DNA of 64,000 nt, from the NCBI RefSeq assembly GCF_022524485.1, contig NZ_JAKXMK010000015.1, forward strand, positions 124,001 through 188,000. The letters are read 5' to 3'. Numbering within the stretch: the stretch's first letter is position 1; each line of letters begins with the position of its first letter. Under the pieces are notes generated by a model. That model ran no database searches, had not been told where the DNA came from, and saw nothing but the letters and a program-made list of their open reading frames with translations. This DNA comes from Pseudonocardia alaniniphila (GTDB lineage Bacteria; Actinomycetota; Actinomycetes; Mycobacteriales; Pseudonocardiaceae). This document shows positions 1 to 7,703 of this stretch, in pieces. The position numbers and the translations under genes are program-made.

Positions 1-780
1 ACGGGTGGCGTCGTCGCGGGCGCTCGTGCAGGCGCTCAGCTCGGCGCGGACGGCGACGAGCTCGGTGCGGCGTTCCTCGGATTCCGCCCGCCATTCCTGC
101 GACCGTGCCTGCGCCGCGGCGCATTCGGCGTCGGCCCGCCCGGCCCGCACCGCCGCCTCCTGTGCACCCCGCTCGGCTTCCGCGGCCTGGCGGGCGGCCG
201 CGGCCGCCCGTTCCTCCGCGGCATGGCGGCCGGCCACTGCCTCCTCAACGGCCTGCCGCGCCGCGCCGAGCGCCTCGGTGGCCTCGAGCGCCTGCCGGGC
301 GGCGGCTGTCGCCCGCTCCACGGCGGCGGTGCGCTCCTCGACGGCCCGGGAGCTCCGCTCGCGCGCCTCACGGGCCTCACGCTCAGCCCGCTCCCTCGCC
401 TGCTGCGCCTCGACCCGCGCGGCCTCCGCCTCCGCCGCACCCCGGTTGGCGGTCTCGACGGCGGCCAGGGCGGCACCCTCCACCTCCTCCAACCGCGCCA
501 TGACGGCGTCGAGCGCGGCGGCCAGTTCCGTGACGGGTGCGCGCACGGCGTCGACGTGCTCACGGAGCCGGTCGGCGTCGAGTCGGAACGAGGAGCGCCC
601 CGAGTCGAGACCCAGCGCGTCGAGGGCATCCCGTTCGGCCCGGGCCATCTGCGCGCAGGTGCGGCCGCCGGGCCACCGGGTCTCCCGGCAGAACGAGCGG
701 CGCCGGCCGCCCTGGGGACCGGGCGGCGGCAGCTCTGCCCGGCACTTGCTGTAGCCGCAGCGTGCGGCCTCGTCGATCAT
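1..780 (-). CDS. Partial coiled-coil protein with N-terminal Cys-rich motif
   Basis: The frame is open from an ATG at 780 to the left edge, so the C-terminus is missing; 260 codons are visible. Residues 1-41 carry four cysteines (C8, C13, C30, C41) in a Pro/Gly/Arg-rich setting that resembles a small zinc-binding motif. From about residue 80 onward the protein is Ala/Glu/Arg-rich with heptad-like spacing, as expected for a long coiled coil. I do not recognise the family. KfrA-like plasmid proteins have similar coiled coils, but nothing here proves DNA binding. The many arginine-rich frames opposite it are composition shadows. Confidence 0.7.
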   Translation of the reverse strand, partial: MIDEAARCGYSKCRAELPPPGPQGGRRRSFCRETRWPGGRTCAQMARAERDALDALGLDSGRSSFRLDADRLREHVDAVRAPVTELAAALDAVMARLEEVEGAALAAVETANRGAAEAEAARVEAQQARERAEREAREARERSSRAVEERTAAVERATAAARQALEATEALGAARQAVEEAVAGRHAAEERAAAAARQAAEAERGAQEAAVRAGRADAECAAAQARSQEWRAESEERRTELVAVRAELSACTSARDDATR

Positions 781-850
781 GATCCAGAGGCTATCAGTTC
801 GACGTTTGTGAACTATAAAACCGGTTCGATGTTCCCGAAACTGAACTAGC

Positions 851-878
851 CACCAACGAAACCGGTGTTTTGTTGGTG
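851..878. promoter_or_regulatory. Strong hairpin upstream of the coiled-coil gene
   Basis: Arms CACCAAC and GTTGGTG pair, then a G-T wobble, then AAAC with GTTT, closing on a CGGT loop. This makes a 12-pair stem with no bulge. It sits about 70 bases upstream of the minus-strand start at 780, so it could be an operator, an RNA leader structure, or a terminator for something lost to the right. No T-run follows on either strand. Confidence 0.5.
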
Positions 879-927
879 TGGGCGGGCGGTCGGCGCGTCT
901 GAAGGCTGGGAGGGTGTCGGTCTCGTT

Positions 928-990
928 TGGCTCAGTGCGCTTGGCAGCGGCTCAGCGCACTTGGCAACGGCTCAGTCATCTTGCCCACGG
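928..990 (+). repeat. Three tandem ~20-bp repeats (IS-end-like)
   Basis: Three consecutive ~20-bp units begin GGCTCAG and continue into CTTGGCA or CTTGCCC. The same units recur in the same orientation at about 6679-6716. Multiple ~20-bp subterminal repeats are typical of IS21-family ends, so I read these as relics of one end of such an element. The family assignment is inference; no istA/istB gene is present. Confidence 0.45.
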
Positions 991-1223
991 TTTCTTACGC
1001 AGACTTAACATCTCCCACCATCCGCAGTCGGCTCAGCGACAGGGCGGCAGGTGACCTATCGGTCATCCGCGATCGGAGCGCTGGACACCACAAGCCGCAG
1101 TGGTGGCGCCACGTACTCGGCTCCGCCCCCATGCGATCGGGTGCGACCAGCGGTGAACGAGGGCGAACTTCGACGTACCGGTCGACGAGAGAGGTTGGAA
1201 GTGCGTGCGAGGCAATCCGGGCC

Positions 1224-1268
1224 GCAGGCCCGGGAGTCGCAGGCTCGGGAGTCGCAGGCCCGGGAGTC
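1224..1268 (+). repeat. Three tandem 15-bp repeats
   Basis: Three back-to-back copies of a 15-mer (GCAGGCCCGGGAGTC, middle copy with one change) lie just before the surviving part of the dehydrogenase relic. They keep frame, coding Ala-Gly-Pro/Ser-Gly-Val units, but the surrounding protein is not otherwise sensible. Confidence 0.7.
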
Positions 1269-1304
1269 GCTGTTGCAGGAGCTGCATCTGGGACGGACTG
1301 GGAC

Positions 1305-1553
1305 GCGCCGACCCGGGCCGGAGGAACACTGGTGACCATCGCCGGCCCGCCCGAGGCGCGGCCCGCGCACGGCCTGGCGGCCGACTTCGTTGTCGAGGCC
1401 GATCGTGCCCAACTGGGTGAGGTCGTCCGGCGGGTACGTGACGGACGGCTGCCGACGAACATCGGCAACTTCGCAACTCTCGACGATGCCGTCGCGGCCT
1501 TCAATACGACCGAGCGGATCAGCGGACAGACGATCATCCGCGTTCGTCCGTGA
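1305..1553 (+). pseudogene. C-terminal relic of a zinc-type (MDR) quinone/alcohol oxidoreductase
   Basis: About the last 80 codons read like the C-terminus of an NADPH:quinone-reductase-type MDR protein: a GGTLVTIAGPP strand, then a segment about a residue-to-loop distance, then DDAVAAFNTTER and a final strand before the TGA. The cofactor-binding and catalytic portions are missing. The open frame continues upstream to about 927, but that part encodes IS-end and tandem repeats and has no family resemblance. It is therefore a truncated gene, probably cut by insertion-sequence activity. Confidence 0.6.
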
Positions 1554-1825
1554 TGACCTGAGGACAGCGACCGGTCCTGCCCTCCTCGTGGATCAGCGTC
1601 AGCCGCGTGGCCAGGGCGTCGACGGCGCCGAGTACGCGGGTGGCGGCACCGAATCCATCGGCGCCGGAGACGAGGAACAGGGCCCCGGGCGGGGGCTTCT
1701 GGCGGCCCGGTTCGTCGACGACCTGCGGCCAGCGACCTCGGCGCCTTTCACGGATCCATGAAACTATGCGCGCCGCGCCGGCGAAGCGGCGGGCCTCAGG
1801 TCGATCCCGCGGCCGGGCCCGCCGG
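1554..1825. other. Stretch without a supported gene
   Basis: A minus-strand open frame of about 68 codons (roughly 1550-1758) can be read here, but I cannot assign it and see no convincing start. The segment lies between two gene relics and is best treated as decayed sequence. Confidence 0.4.
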
Positions 1826-2257
1826 TCAGCGGCGTCTGGCCGCCGGAATTCTGCTCCCGAGTCCTATCGCCCGTTTGATTTCCACCGGCACGCCGCACCG
1901 CGACTGTCCAGTCCTGGGAGCTTCCACCTGGGATCGGCAGCCGAACGCGCCGCGTTGGGCGGCTGGTGGCCTGCAACCCGGGAACTGTGGATGCGAGCTG
2001 ACCTTGATGGCGATCACGACACAGTCGCGGGTTACGCCAGGTGGCCTGCCAGGTTCCGGTGATGGTCTCGGACACGCTCCCGAATTACCGTGGACGCAGA
2101 ACGAGTACGCGTCGGCGCTGTCCACGAAGTCCCCGCCGGCCTCGGTGGAGGCGTCGAGCACCGGGTGCGAGGTCGCCCCGTCGCTGGTCCAGCCGAACGT
2201 ATTGCCGCCGAGGTTCAGCGAGGACACGTCGATGCCACTGGCGCCCAGCGCGCTCAC
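1826..2257 (-). pseudogene. Aldo/keto reductase, N-terminal relic
   Basis: The first 60 codons match an AKR N-terminus: LGxSGIDVSSLNLGGNTFGW followed by the FVDSADAYS motif that carries the catalytic Asp and Tyr. A second short match (CVVIAIKV, normally VVIATKVG) follows after a junction, then the frame loses resemblance. The barrel beyond beta-strand 3 is absent. The GTG start at 2257 overlaps the stop of the upstream hydrolase gene (GTGA), so the two were once coupled in one operon. Confidence 0.65.
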
Positions 2258-3495
2258 GGGAGCACATCCGTGCGCAGGCGGGTCTCGACGAACTTCTCTA
2301 TCCGCCAGGAGCCATCGACCTTGGCGAACTCGCCGTGATAGTGGCCGTAGCCGCGCGCCTTGAGGGTGCTGCCGTCGATCCAGTCCTCCATGTTGATGGT
2401 CGAGGACGCAGCCACCGGCGAGTGGACCTCGGTGGTGAAGGAGAACAGGTGGTGGATCGCGGTGGCGTCGCCAACACTGGTGGTGATGACGTCCTCGATC
2501 TCCTTCGGGCCGGTCATCTGCATAACCTGGACGCCTTGCGGGTCATAGATCGTGAAGGTCGCCTCCGGTGCGAATAGCCGCGCGAGCTGGTCGAACTGTT
2601 TGTGGTCGGCGTAGTAGGCGTATCGGGCCATGAACTGGCGGATCTCGTCGACGATGACCAGCCGCTCAGTATCGGACACCGCGAAGAATCGGCGGAATCG
2701 CTCGGCGGTGGCCTGCGGATTGTCGAACGCGTACGCGTGGGAAGCCTGCACGATGACATCGGTTTCGATGTTCTCGGCGACCTGCCGGGCGCCGGCCAGC
2801 AGCTGGTCGCGGTAGTAGCCGTGGTCGCCGTTGAGCACCAGGACCGGCATCGGGAGCCGGGTCGTGAACTCGGCCCGGTTGGCCTTGCCGTCCTCGATCA
2901 TGGCGCCGTAGTGCTGGAAGCCGCCGCGGATGCCGTTCGGGCCGGTGAAATGCGGCAGATAGTGGGCGACGCCGTATTCCTCGGCGTCCGGGCGCACTGA
3001 GGTCAGCCGGTAGAACGGCGTGAGGTATTCGGTTTCCTTGCCCTGGGTGAGGAACGTGGCGAGGTCGACCTGGCCGCTGAACCCGAAGGCGTAGGTACCG
3101 CCCTCGACGGAAGGGTTCATCATCTCCTCAAGGCCGAAGCCGGGGATCAGCGTCTCGGAGAGCACCAGCCGGCGGACCTCGTCAGGGTGCCGTGACGCGT
3201 ACGCGTAGACCACCATGCCGCCCACGTCCATGCCGACCAGGTTGATCGGTCCCAGACCCCGCCCGAGCACGATCTGCCGGATGTCCTCGGCGACGTTGGT
3301 CTTGGCGAAGGTGTCGCTCTCGGCTGGGTCGGAATCGCCCATGCCACGCAGGTCGGGGGCCAGCACGGTGTAGCCCTGGGCCGCCAGCATCGGCATCAGC
3401 TCACGCCATACCGCCCAGGTGAACGGGAAGCCATGCACCAGCACGACCACCGGGCCGGCGCCGCCGATCACGTAGTGGATGCGGGTGCCGTTCAC
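2254..3495 (-). CDS. Alpha/beta hydrolase (epoxide hydrolase/dehalogenase-like) fused to SnoaL/NTF2-like domain
   Basis: Residues 1-275 form an alpha/beta hydrolase with the HGFP oxyanion motif at 21-24, an Asp nucleophile in GMDVGG (D90) and a C-terminal catalytic His in QASHAYAF. An Asp nucleophile points to the epoxide hydrolase/haloalkane dehalogenase branch. Residues ~280-410 are a SnoaL-like (NTF2 fold) domain, usually a separate small protein. The N-terminus is odd: a well-placed GGAGG and GTG at 3566 open an 11-codon frame that ends in TAG at 3533, and the hydrolase homology continues upstream of 3495 in a different frame. A single-base indel near 3535-3545 probably disconnects the natural start. 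Either the gene is broken or translation restarts internally at GTG 3495. Confidence 0.75.
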   Translation of the reverse strand: MNGTRIHYVIGGAGPVVVLVHGFPFTWAVWRELMPMLAAQGYTVLAPDLRGMGDSDPAESDTFAKTNVAEDIRQIVLGRGLGPINLVGMDVGGMVVYAYASRHPDEVRRLVLSETLIPGFGLEEMMNPSVEGGTYAFGFSGQVDLATFLTQGKETEYLTPFYRLTSVRPDAEEYGVAHYLPHFTGPNGIRGGFQHYGAMIEDGKANRAEFTTRLPMPVLVLNGDHGYYRDQLLAGARQVAENIETDVIVQASHAYAFDNPQATAERFRRFFAVSDTERLVIVDEIRQFMARYAYYADHKQFDQLARLFAPEATFTIYDPQGVQVMQMTGPKEIEDVITTSVGDATAIHHLFSFTTEVHSPVAASSTINMEDWIDGSTLKARGYGHYHGEFAKVDGSWRIEKFVETRLRTDVLP

Positions 3496-3601
3496 TTCGG
3501 CGTAGTGGTGTTGGAAGCCGTGCAGGCCGTCTACCGCAGTCCGGGTTCGGGATGAGTCACAGTCACCAGAGCCTCCTTGATTGTCGGTCGCTCGAACGTA
3601 A

Positions 3602-3623
3602 ACCTTGGAGTATGGTCCAAGGT
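3602..3623. promoter_or_regulatory. MerR-type operator palindrome
   Basis: Perfect 8-bp arms ACCTTGGA and TCCAAGGT are separated by 6 bases. It lies between the hydrolase (minus) and the MerR gene (plus), the usual place for a MerR-family dyad within a stretched-spacer promoter. Inferred site of the adjacent regulator. Confidence 0.65.
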
Positions 3624-3679
3624 CTAGGGTGATCCGCGCCTCACTTCACTCCGCTCGGATCGACAGGGAGGCTCAGCGC

Positions 3680-4066
3680 ATGTTGATCGGCGAATTCGCT
3701 AAACACGTCGGCGTCAGCACCGACACGATCCGCTTCTACGAGAAGGTGGGCTTCTTCTCCAGTAGCCGCAGCGAGAACGGCTATCGACACTACACCGAGA
3801 AGGACATCGAAACGGCCGACCTCATCGCCTCCGGGAAATCGATAGGTTTCTCCCTGCGCGAAATCCTGGCCTTCTGCCAGGAGATGACCGACGGCGTGCT
3901 GGATCACGCGCGAGCACAAGAGAGCCTGCAGTCCAAGATCAACCTCATTGACGAGCGGATCGCATCACTGAGACGAGTCCGGAAGCTGGCGCAGCGGCAA
4001 CTCGACTATTGCCGGGCGGTGGAGGCGCAAGAGCTGGCTGTGTCAGACGGCGCGCTGGACAGATAA
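3680..4066 (+). CDS. MerR family transcriptional regulator
   Basis: A 128-residue protein. It opens with a MerR winged helix (GEFAKHVGVSTDTIRFYEKVGF, then GYRHYTEKD) and continues with a long helix (about 80-115) ending in a Cys-containing segment. The ATG at 3680 has AGGGAGG nine bases upstream; a longer upstream frame lacks support. No clear metal-binding Cys set is visible, so the effector may be organic. It is divergent from the hydrolase-NTF2 gene, with a perfect dyad between them, and likely controls that gene and itself. Confidence 0.85.
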   Translation: MLIGEFAKHVGVSTDTIRFYEKVGFFSSSRSENGYRHYTEKDIETADLIASGKSIGFSLREILAFCQEMTDGVLDHARAQESLQSKINLIDERIASLRRVRKLAQRQLDYCRAVEAQELAVSDGALDR

Positions 4067-4142
4067 CGAAGTCCATCACCAGGAAGGTCGTCGACCGCGC
4101 GGCGGGATCGGCGGCGTACGGGTCAAGCACCCTGGGGTATCT

Positions 4143-4418
4143 CTATGTTTGTGTCAAGCGGCGGCGAGGTCGGGATCGGGTCGGTTCACGACTGGCGGGG
4201 TGTGTAGGGACGGTGGTCGCGAAGCATGGCGTAGACGACGTGCGGGTCCCGACCCGGCCAAGCCCACGCGCACGGGTTTGGTCGACCACCGGGACATCGC
4301 GCCAGGGCAGCTCTGCGAGCTGGGCACGTAACAGGCCGGCTGCGACCGCGCCCCAGCCGAGATCGCGGACACCGCCACCGCAGCCGGTGGCGTACTCCGC
4401 GGGACTTCCGCGGATCAC
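4143..4418 (-). pseudogene. Transposase scrap (ISAs1-like motif)
   Basis: On the minus strand around 4240-4330 the translation contains LPWRDVPVVDQTR followed by RGLGRV, close to the conserved segment of ISAs1-type DDE transposases just before the catalytic region. The rest is out of frame. The fragment is directly bordered by the intact IS element at 4440, so this spot has received insertions more than once. Confidence 0.4.
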
Positions 4419-4439
4419 TTACCGCAGCCAGTACGACTA

Positions 4440-5377
4440 GGGCGTGTCCTGTATGCCTTCTGACCTGCGGTAGTTGATCATGACCGGGTGGTGGGTCGTG
4501 GTGAGGTGACCGACAAGGCCTGGGCACGGATCGAGCCGTTGTTGCCGCCGGTTGCGGGTCGAGGCCGGCACTGGCGCGATCACCGGCAGGTGATCAACGC
4601 GATCCTGTGGAAGCTGCGCACCAGGGCGCCGTGGCGGGACCTGCCCGAACGCTACGGTCCATGGAAGACCGCCCATGAGCGGCTGCGGATCTGGACCGCA
4701 GACGGAACTTGGGAACGCATCCTCGACCACGTGGTCGTCAAGGACGACTCGGTCGGGGCGGTGGAGTGGACGATCAGCGTGGACTCCAGCAACGTGCGGG
4801 CCCATCAGCACTCGGCTGGAGCCCGCAAAAAAGGGGATGCACCAGCGAGTGGGTCGAAGCCCTCGCCGTCGACGGGGAAGCACTCGGCCGGTCCCGAGGC
4901 GGACTGACCAGCAAGATCCACCTCGCCGTCGACGGGCGCGGCCTCCCGATGTCGATCATCCTTACCGCCGGTCAAGCCGGGGACAACCCGCAACTGCTGC
5001 CCTTGCTGAATCAGCTCAGCGTCGGGCGTGACGGACCAGGCCGGCCCCGCACCCGCCCCGACCGGGTGGTGGCCGACAAGGCCTACTCCCACCCGTCCAC
5101 CCGGGCTGCGCTGCGCGCACAGGGCATCCCGTTCACCTGCCCCGAACGCCGTGACCAGATCAACCACCGGCGCGCCAAGGGCTCCCGCGGCGGCCGCCCA
5201 CCCGCCTTCGACCAGGCCACCTACGCCGGCCGCAACGTCGTCGAGCGCTGCTTCAACCGACTCAAGCAGTTCCGCGACCTGGCCACCCGCTACGCCAAAC
5301 GCGCCGCCTACTACCGCGCCGAGATCATCATCGCCGCGATCGTGTTATGGCTGCGCACAGACCTACAGGACACGGCC
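4440..5377 (+). mobile_element. Complete IS5-family (IS427-like) insertion sequence
   Basis: Terminal inverted repeats of 14 bp (GGGCGTGTCCTGTA at 4440-4453; the right copy at 5364-5377 differs at one base) flank a two-frame transposase. A TA dinucleotide lies outside each end, consistent with a short IS427-type target duplication. Length is 938 bp. The stop codon of the transposase is completed by flanking sequence at the right end. Confidence 0.85.
4488..4907 (+). CDS. IS5-family transposase, upstream frame (OrfA)
   Basis: This encodes the N-terminal half of the transposase: the DUF4096-type domain (LTDKAW-like start, LPP, ILWKLRTRAPWRDLP) and the first catalytic Asp region (ISVDSSNVRAHQHSAGARKKG). 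Near 4826-4835 the run A6G4 is a typical -1 slippery site. Ribosomes shifting there would join this frame to the 4709-5380 frame, giving the full DDE enzyme. Without shifting, the product ends at 4907 in unrelated sequence. Confidence 0.8.
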   Translation: MVGRGEVTDKAWARIEPLLPPVAGRGRHWRDHRQVINAILWKLRTRAPWRDLPERYGPWKTAHERLRIWTADGTWERILDHVVVKDDSVGAVEWTISVDSSNVRAHQHSAGARKKGDAPASGSKPSPSTGKHSAGPEAD

Positions 5378-5380
5378 TAG
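4709..5380 (+). CDS. IS5-family transposase, downstream frame (OrfB)
   Basis: The meaningful part starts near 4835 after the A6G4 slip. It contains SRGGLTSKIHLAVDGRG, the second catalytic Asp in VVADKAYSHPSTR, and the C-terminal YAGRNVVERCFNRLKQFR block with the catalytic Glu. All three DDE elements are present across the two frames, so the transposase looks functional if frameshifting works. Residues before the slip are not expected to be translated in this frame. Confidence 0.8.
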   Translation: MGTHPRPRGRQGRLGRGGGVDDQRGLQQRAGPSALGWSPQKRGCTSEWVEALAVDGEALGRSRGGLTSKIHLAVDGRGLPMSIILTAGQAGDNPQLLPLLNQLSVGRDGPGRPRTRPDRVVADKAYSHPSTRAALRAQGIPFTCPERRDQINHRRAKGSRGGRPPAFDQATYAGRNVVERCFNRLKQFRDLATRYAKRAAYYRAEIIIAAIVLWLRTDLQDTA

Positions 5381-5579
5381 CAGATCCTCGCCACATGACC
5401 GGCGGCCGACTCAACAGTGGCGGCCGCCAGGTCGGGTGCGGTGTCGCTGCACACGGCAAGCAGGGTGATCGGGGTCACAGGCATGTCACCGCGCAGACAT
5501 GCCACCCGGCGTGACCTTGCCGGGCCCCGGAGCTGTGCGCGCATAGTCGCCGTTTCTACGGCCGTTACTACCGATGCCC

Positions 5580-6419
5580 CTAGAGGGCAACTGACCGGCT
5601 GAGTTTCTCGTACTGCCGGAGGATCTTTCCACGGGAGTCGAACGCGGCGCCGAGCGCCTCGAACGCGTCGTCGCCCAGGGCGAGGCGCAGCGGCGGAGCG
5701 GGCATGGTGGTCACCTCGACCAGGATGGCAGCGACCTTCGCAGGGTCGCCGGGGAAAATTTCGTCGCCTCGGCGGGCGTAGTCGCGAAGACCGGCCACCG
5801 GGCCGGTTTCGTACGGCGGCAGTTCGGTTGCGAACTGGAGAGCGCGACCGAAGCCGGTCCTGATTGCACCGGGCTCGATGATAGTGCAGTGAATGCCGAA
5901 AGGGGCGACTTCTTGCGCAACCGATTCGGTAAAGCCCTCCAGTCCCCACTTCGCGGCGTGGTAGATGCTTGAACCGGGAAACGCGGTCTGTCCACCCATG
6001 CTGGAGATCTGCAAGAGGTGCCCACCGCCGTTCTTGCGCAGTGCGTCCAGGAAAGCGCGGGTGATCGCGATCGGGGCATGTAACAGCGTTTTCAACTGAT
6101 CTTGGATCTGCTCATCGGCGAGTTCCTCGAGGGCGCCGATGACACAGTAGCCCGCGTTGTTCACCACGACGTCAACCGGGATCTGCGCTGTCACGCGCTC
6201 GACCAGACCGGTGATGGCCGGGAGGTCTCGCAGGTCGAACAACTCCACCTGCAGCGCGCCGCCGTGACGGGCTTCCAGATCGGCCAGCGCTTCCGGGCGG
6301 CGGACGGTGGCCACAACCTTGTCCCCGAGGTCGAGTACACGTTCGACGAGGTGTCTCCCCATGCCGCTCGATGCACCGGTGACAAACCACCGACGTTCCG
6401 TCCGAGGATTGGTGCTCAC
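5580..6419 (-). CDS. Short-chain dehydrogenase/reductase (SDR)
   Basis: A 279-residue classical SDR: TGASSGMGRHL cofactor loop near the N-terminus, NNAG strand, catalytic Ser in ISSMGG and the YHAAK (YxxxK) motif, then PGAIRTGF. Substrate is not predictable from sequence. I place the start at the GTG at 6419 because GAAAGG lies eight bases upstream and homology starts there; the open frame reaches further up but is not SDR-like. It stands alone between IS remains. Confidence 0.85.
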   Translation of the reverse strand: MSTNPRTERRWFVTGASSGMGRHLVERVLDLGDKVVATVRRPEALADLEARHGGALQVELFDLRDLPAITGLVERVTAQIPVDVVVNNAGYCVIGALEELADEQIQDQLKTLLHAPIAITRAFLDALRKNGGGHLLQISSMGGQTAFPGSSIYHAAKWGLEGFTESVAQEVAPFGIHCTIIEPGAIRTGFGRALQFATELPPYETGPVAGLRDYARRGDEIFPGDPAKVAAILVEVTTMPAPPLRLALGDDAFEALGAAFDSRGKILRQYEKLSRSVAL

Positions 6420-6481
6420 GGTCTTCACCTTTCTTTGTACGAAAAGATCATGTTCCGAAACCGTTCGGCTTCCCGTTTTAG

Positions 6482-6608
6482 AGTTCAATCCTCGCCAGAT
6501 CTTCCCCCGACCCGGCTTCGACGCGTTTCAGGACTCGGTAGACGGCGGAGCGGGAAACGTTGAACAGTCGACAGGTCGATGAGGTGTCGCCGAACATCAG
6601 CGCACGCA
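6482..6608 (-). pseudogene. Helix-turn-helix tail of a resolvase/transposase-like protein
   Basis: About 42 codons ending in TAA at 6482 read as a resolvase-type HTH (MFGDTSSTCRLFNVSRSAVYRVL). A stop lies immediately upstream, so only the C-terminal DNA-binding portion of a recombinase or transposase survives. It is next to the second copy of the IS-end-like repeats. Confidence 0.4.
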
Positions 6609-6678
6609 CTTAACGCGACATGACCACCGCAGGTTTACCCCTTCCGCCCAGAAACTTCGGATCTTTTCCGGTCAAGGA

Positions 6679-6716
6679 TTGGCAGCGGCTCAGGACACTT
6701 GACAGTGGTTCAGATA
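6679..6716 (+). repeat. Second copy of the ~20-bp IS-end-like repeats
   Basis: Two to three units (GGCTCAG then CACTTGACA, GGTTCAG then ATCTTG) match the 928-990 repeats over roughly 49 bp at about three quarters identity and in the same orientation. The catabolic genes between 1 and 6.7 kb are thus bracketed by related mobile-element ends. Confidence 0.4.
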
Positions 6717-6953
6717 TCTTGCGCGCGCCAGGCTCGCGTTCGCAGGTCCAGTCGCGGGTAGCTCGCGGCCTGACGAGAAGGCCGAGGTCGGGCCTGCGCG
6801 CGGCCGCTCAGCACGGTCGGGCGGGACAGCCCAGACCGACTCGGCGTCGGACACTAGGACGGCGACCGTTCAGGAGCTGCTGGATCCGATTGGTGTCCGT
6901 GTGGACGCTCGCCCTGGCACACTCTGCAACGCGGGGTGGTGCGATCGTCGAGG
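6717..6953. other. Stretch without a supported gene
   Basis: Together with 6620-6680 this is arginine-rich in every frame, with no recognisable domain, ribosome-binding site or regulatory dyad. It looks like mobile-element debris. Confidence 0.4.
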
Positions 6954-7415
6954 TCATCGGGCGGCGTCCGCGGAGTCCTCAGCAGGCTCGAGGACATGCA
7001 GGGTTGGCTCCGCTCCCTCGTCCACAGGCGTGACCGGCCGCAGAATTGAGCCGGCGGCCACGACGACGGTCGGACCGCCGAGGGCGCGAGCCAGCGGGGC
7101 CAGACCGAGGTTGCCAGTCCAGTCGATGTCGATCACGGCGACGCGGGCGGTGGCGACGATGGGGCGGCCCACCAGGATGCGACCCTGGTCCTCAGCGACC
7201 GGCAACAGCTCGGCCCCGAGTTCTCGAGCCACGACGTGAGCCAGCACCGCGGTGTCCGCCGAACTCCAGAACGCCACGACATCAGGATCGTTGGCTCGCA
7301 GCACTGTTGCGAGGGCCTTGCCCAATGCCTCGGGAACAGCAGGCGAGTCGAGTGTCTCCGCCACGGTCCCGTTCATTGCAGCGACGCGAAGGATTCGCTG
7401 GTCGTACTCAGCCAT
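6954..7415 (-). CDS. Hypothetical protein, possibly phosphoribosyltransferase-like
   Basis: A 153-residue protein from the ATG at 7415 (GGAAG upstream). The core alternates strands and helices: DPDVVAFWSSADTAVLAHVVARELG, then VAVIDIDWTGNLGLAPLARAL, then PTVVVAAGSI. The VAVIDIDWTGN segment sits where type I phosphoribosyltransferases have the PRPP loop, but the canonical DD(V/L)xTTG is not matched, so catalytic activity is doubtful. A longer frame upstream to 7634 has no resemblance to the domain. Downstream of the amidase on the same strand, 288 bases away. Confidence 0.55.
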   Translation of the reverse strand: MAEYDQRILRVAAMNGTVAETLDSPAVPEALGKALATVLRANDPDVVAFWSSADTAVLAHVVARELGAELLPVAEDQGRILVGRPIVATARVAVIDIDWTGNLGLAPLARALGGPTVVVAAGSILRPVTPVDEGAEPTLHVLEPAEDSADAAR

Positions 7416-7703
7416 GGTCGAACATCTTCCTTTCGCGGTGAAGCGCCTGTTCGGCGGAAAAGAGGGACGGCGACGCTCTCGACGACCTGCGCTCCAGGGT
7501 GCTCGGGAGCGGTTGTCAGTGCTGGCGAGACGTCGCCTAGGCCGACCGAGGGCGCCGTAGGTCGACATCTGCTCCAAGGGCACGAACGGCAGACCGGTGT
7601 GCAGCGCCAGGGTCGTGACCGGCGGCGCGTCCACCGGTGGCGCAGCGGGTCGAACGGCCTCGGTCGGCGCTCGCTCAGCCAGGAGGGTGGCGACTCGGAG
7701 TGG

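Noticed and set aside
5..849. Several plus-strand Ala/Arg-rich frames opposite the first gene
   Set aside because: They mirror the GC-rich coiled-coil gene on the minus strand, which has a proper start and heptad-like sequence.
5377..5484. 35-codon minus-strand start (MPVTPITLLAV) ending at the IS edge, as a gene cut by the IS
   Set aside because: Restoring the sequence without the IS still gives a TAG at the junction, so there is no evidence of an interrupted gene.
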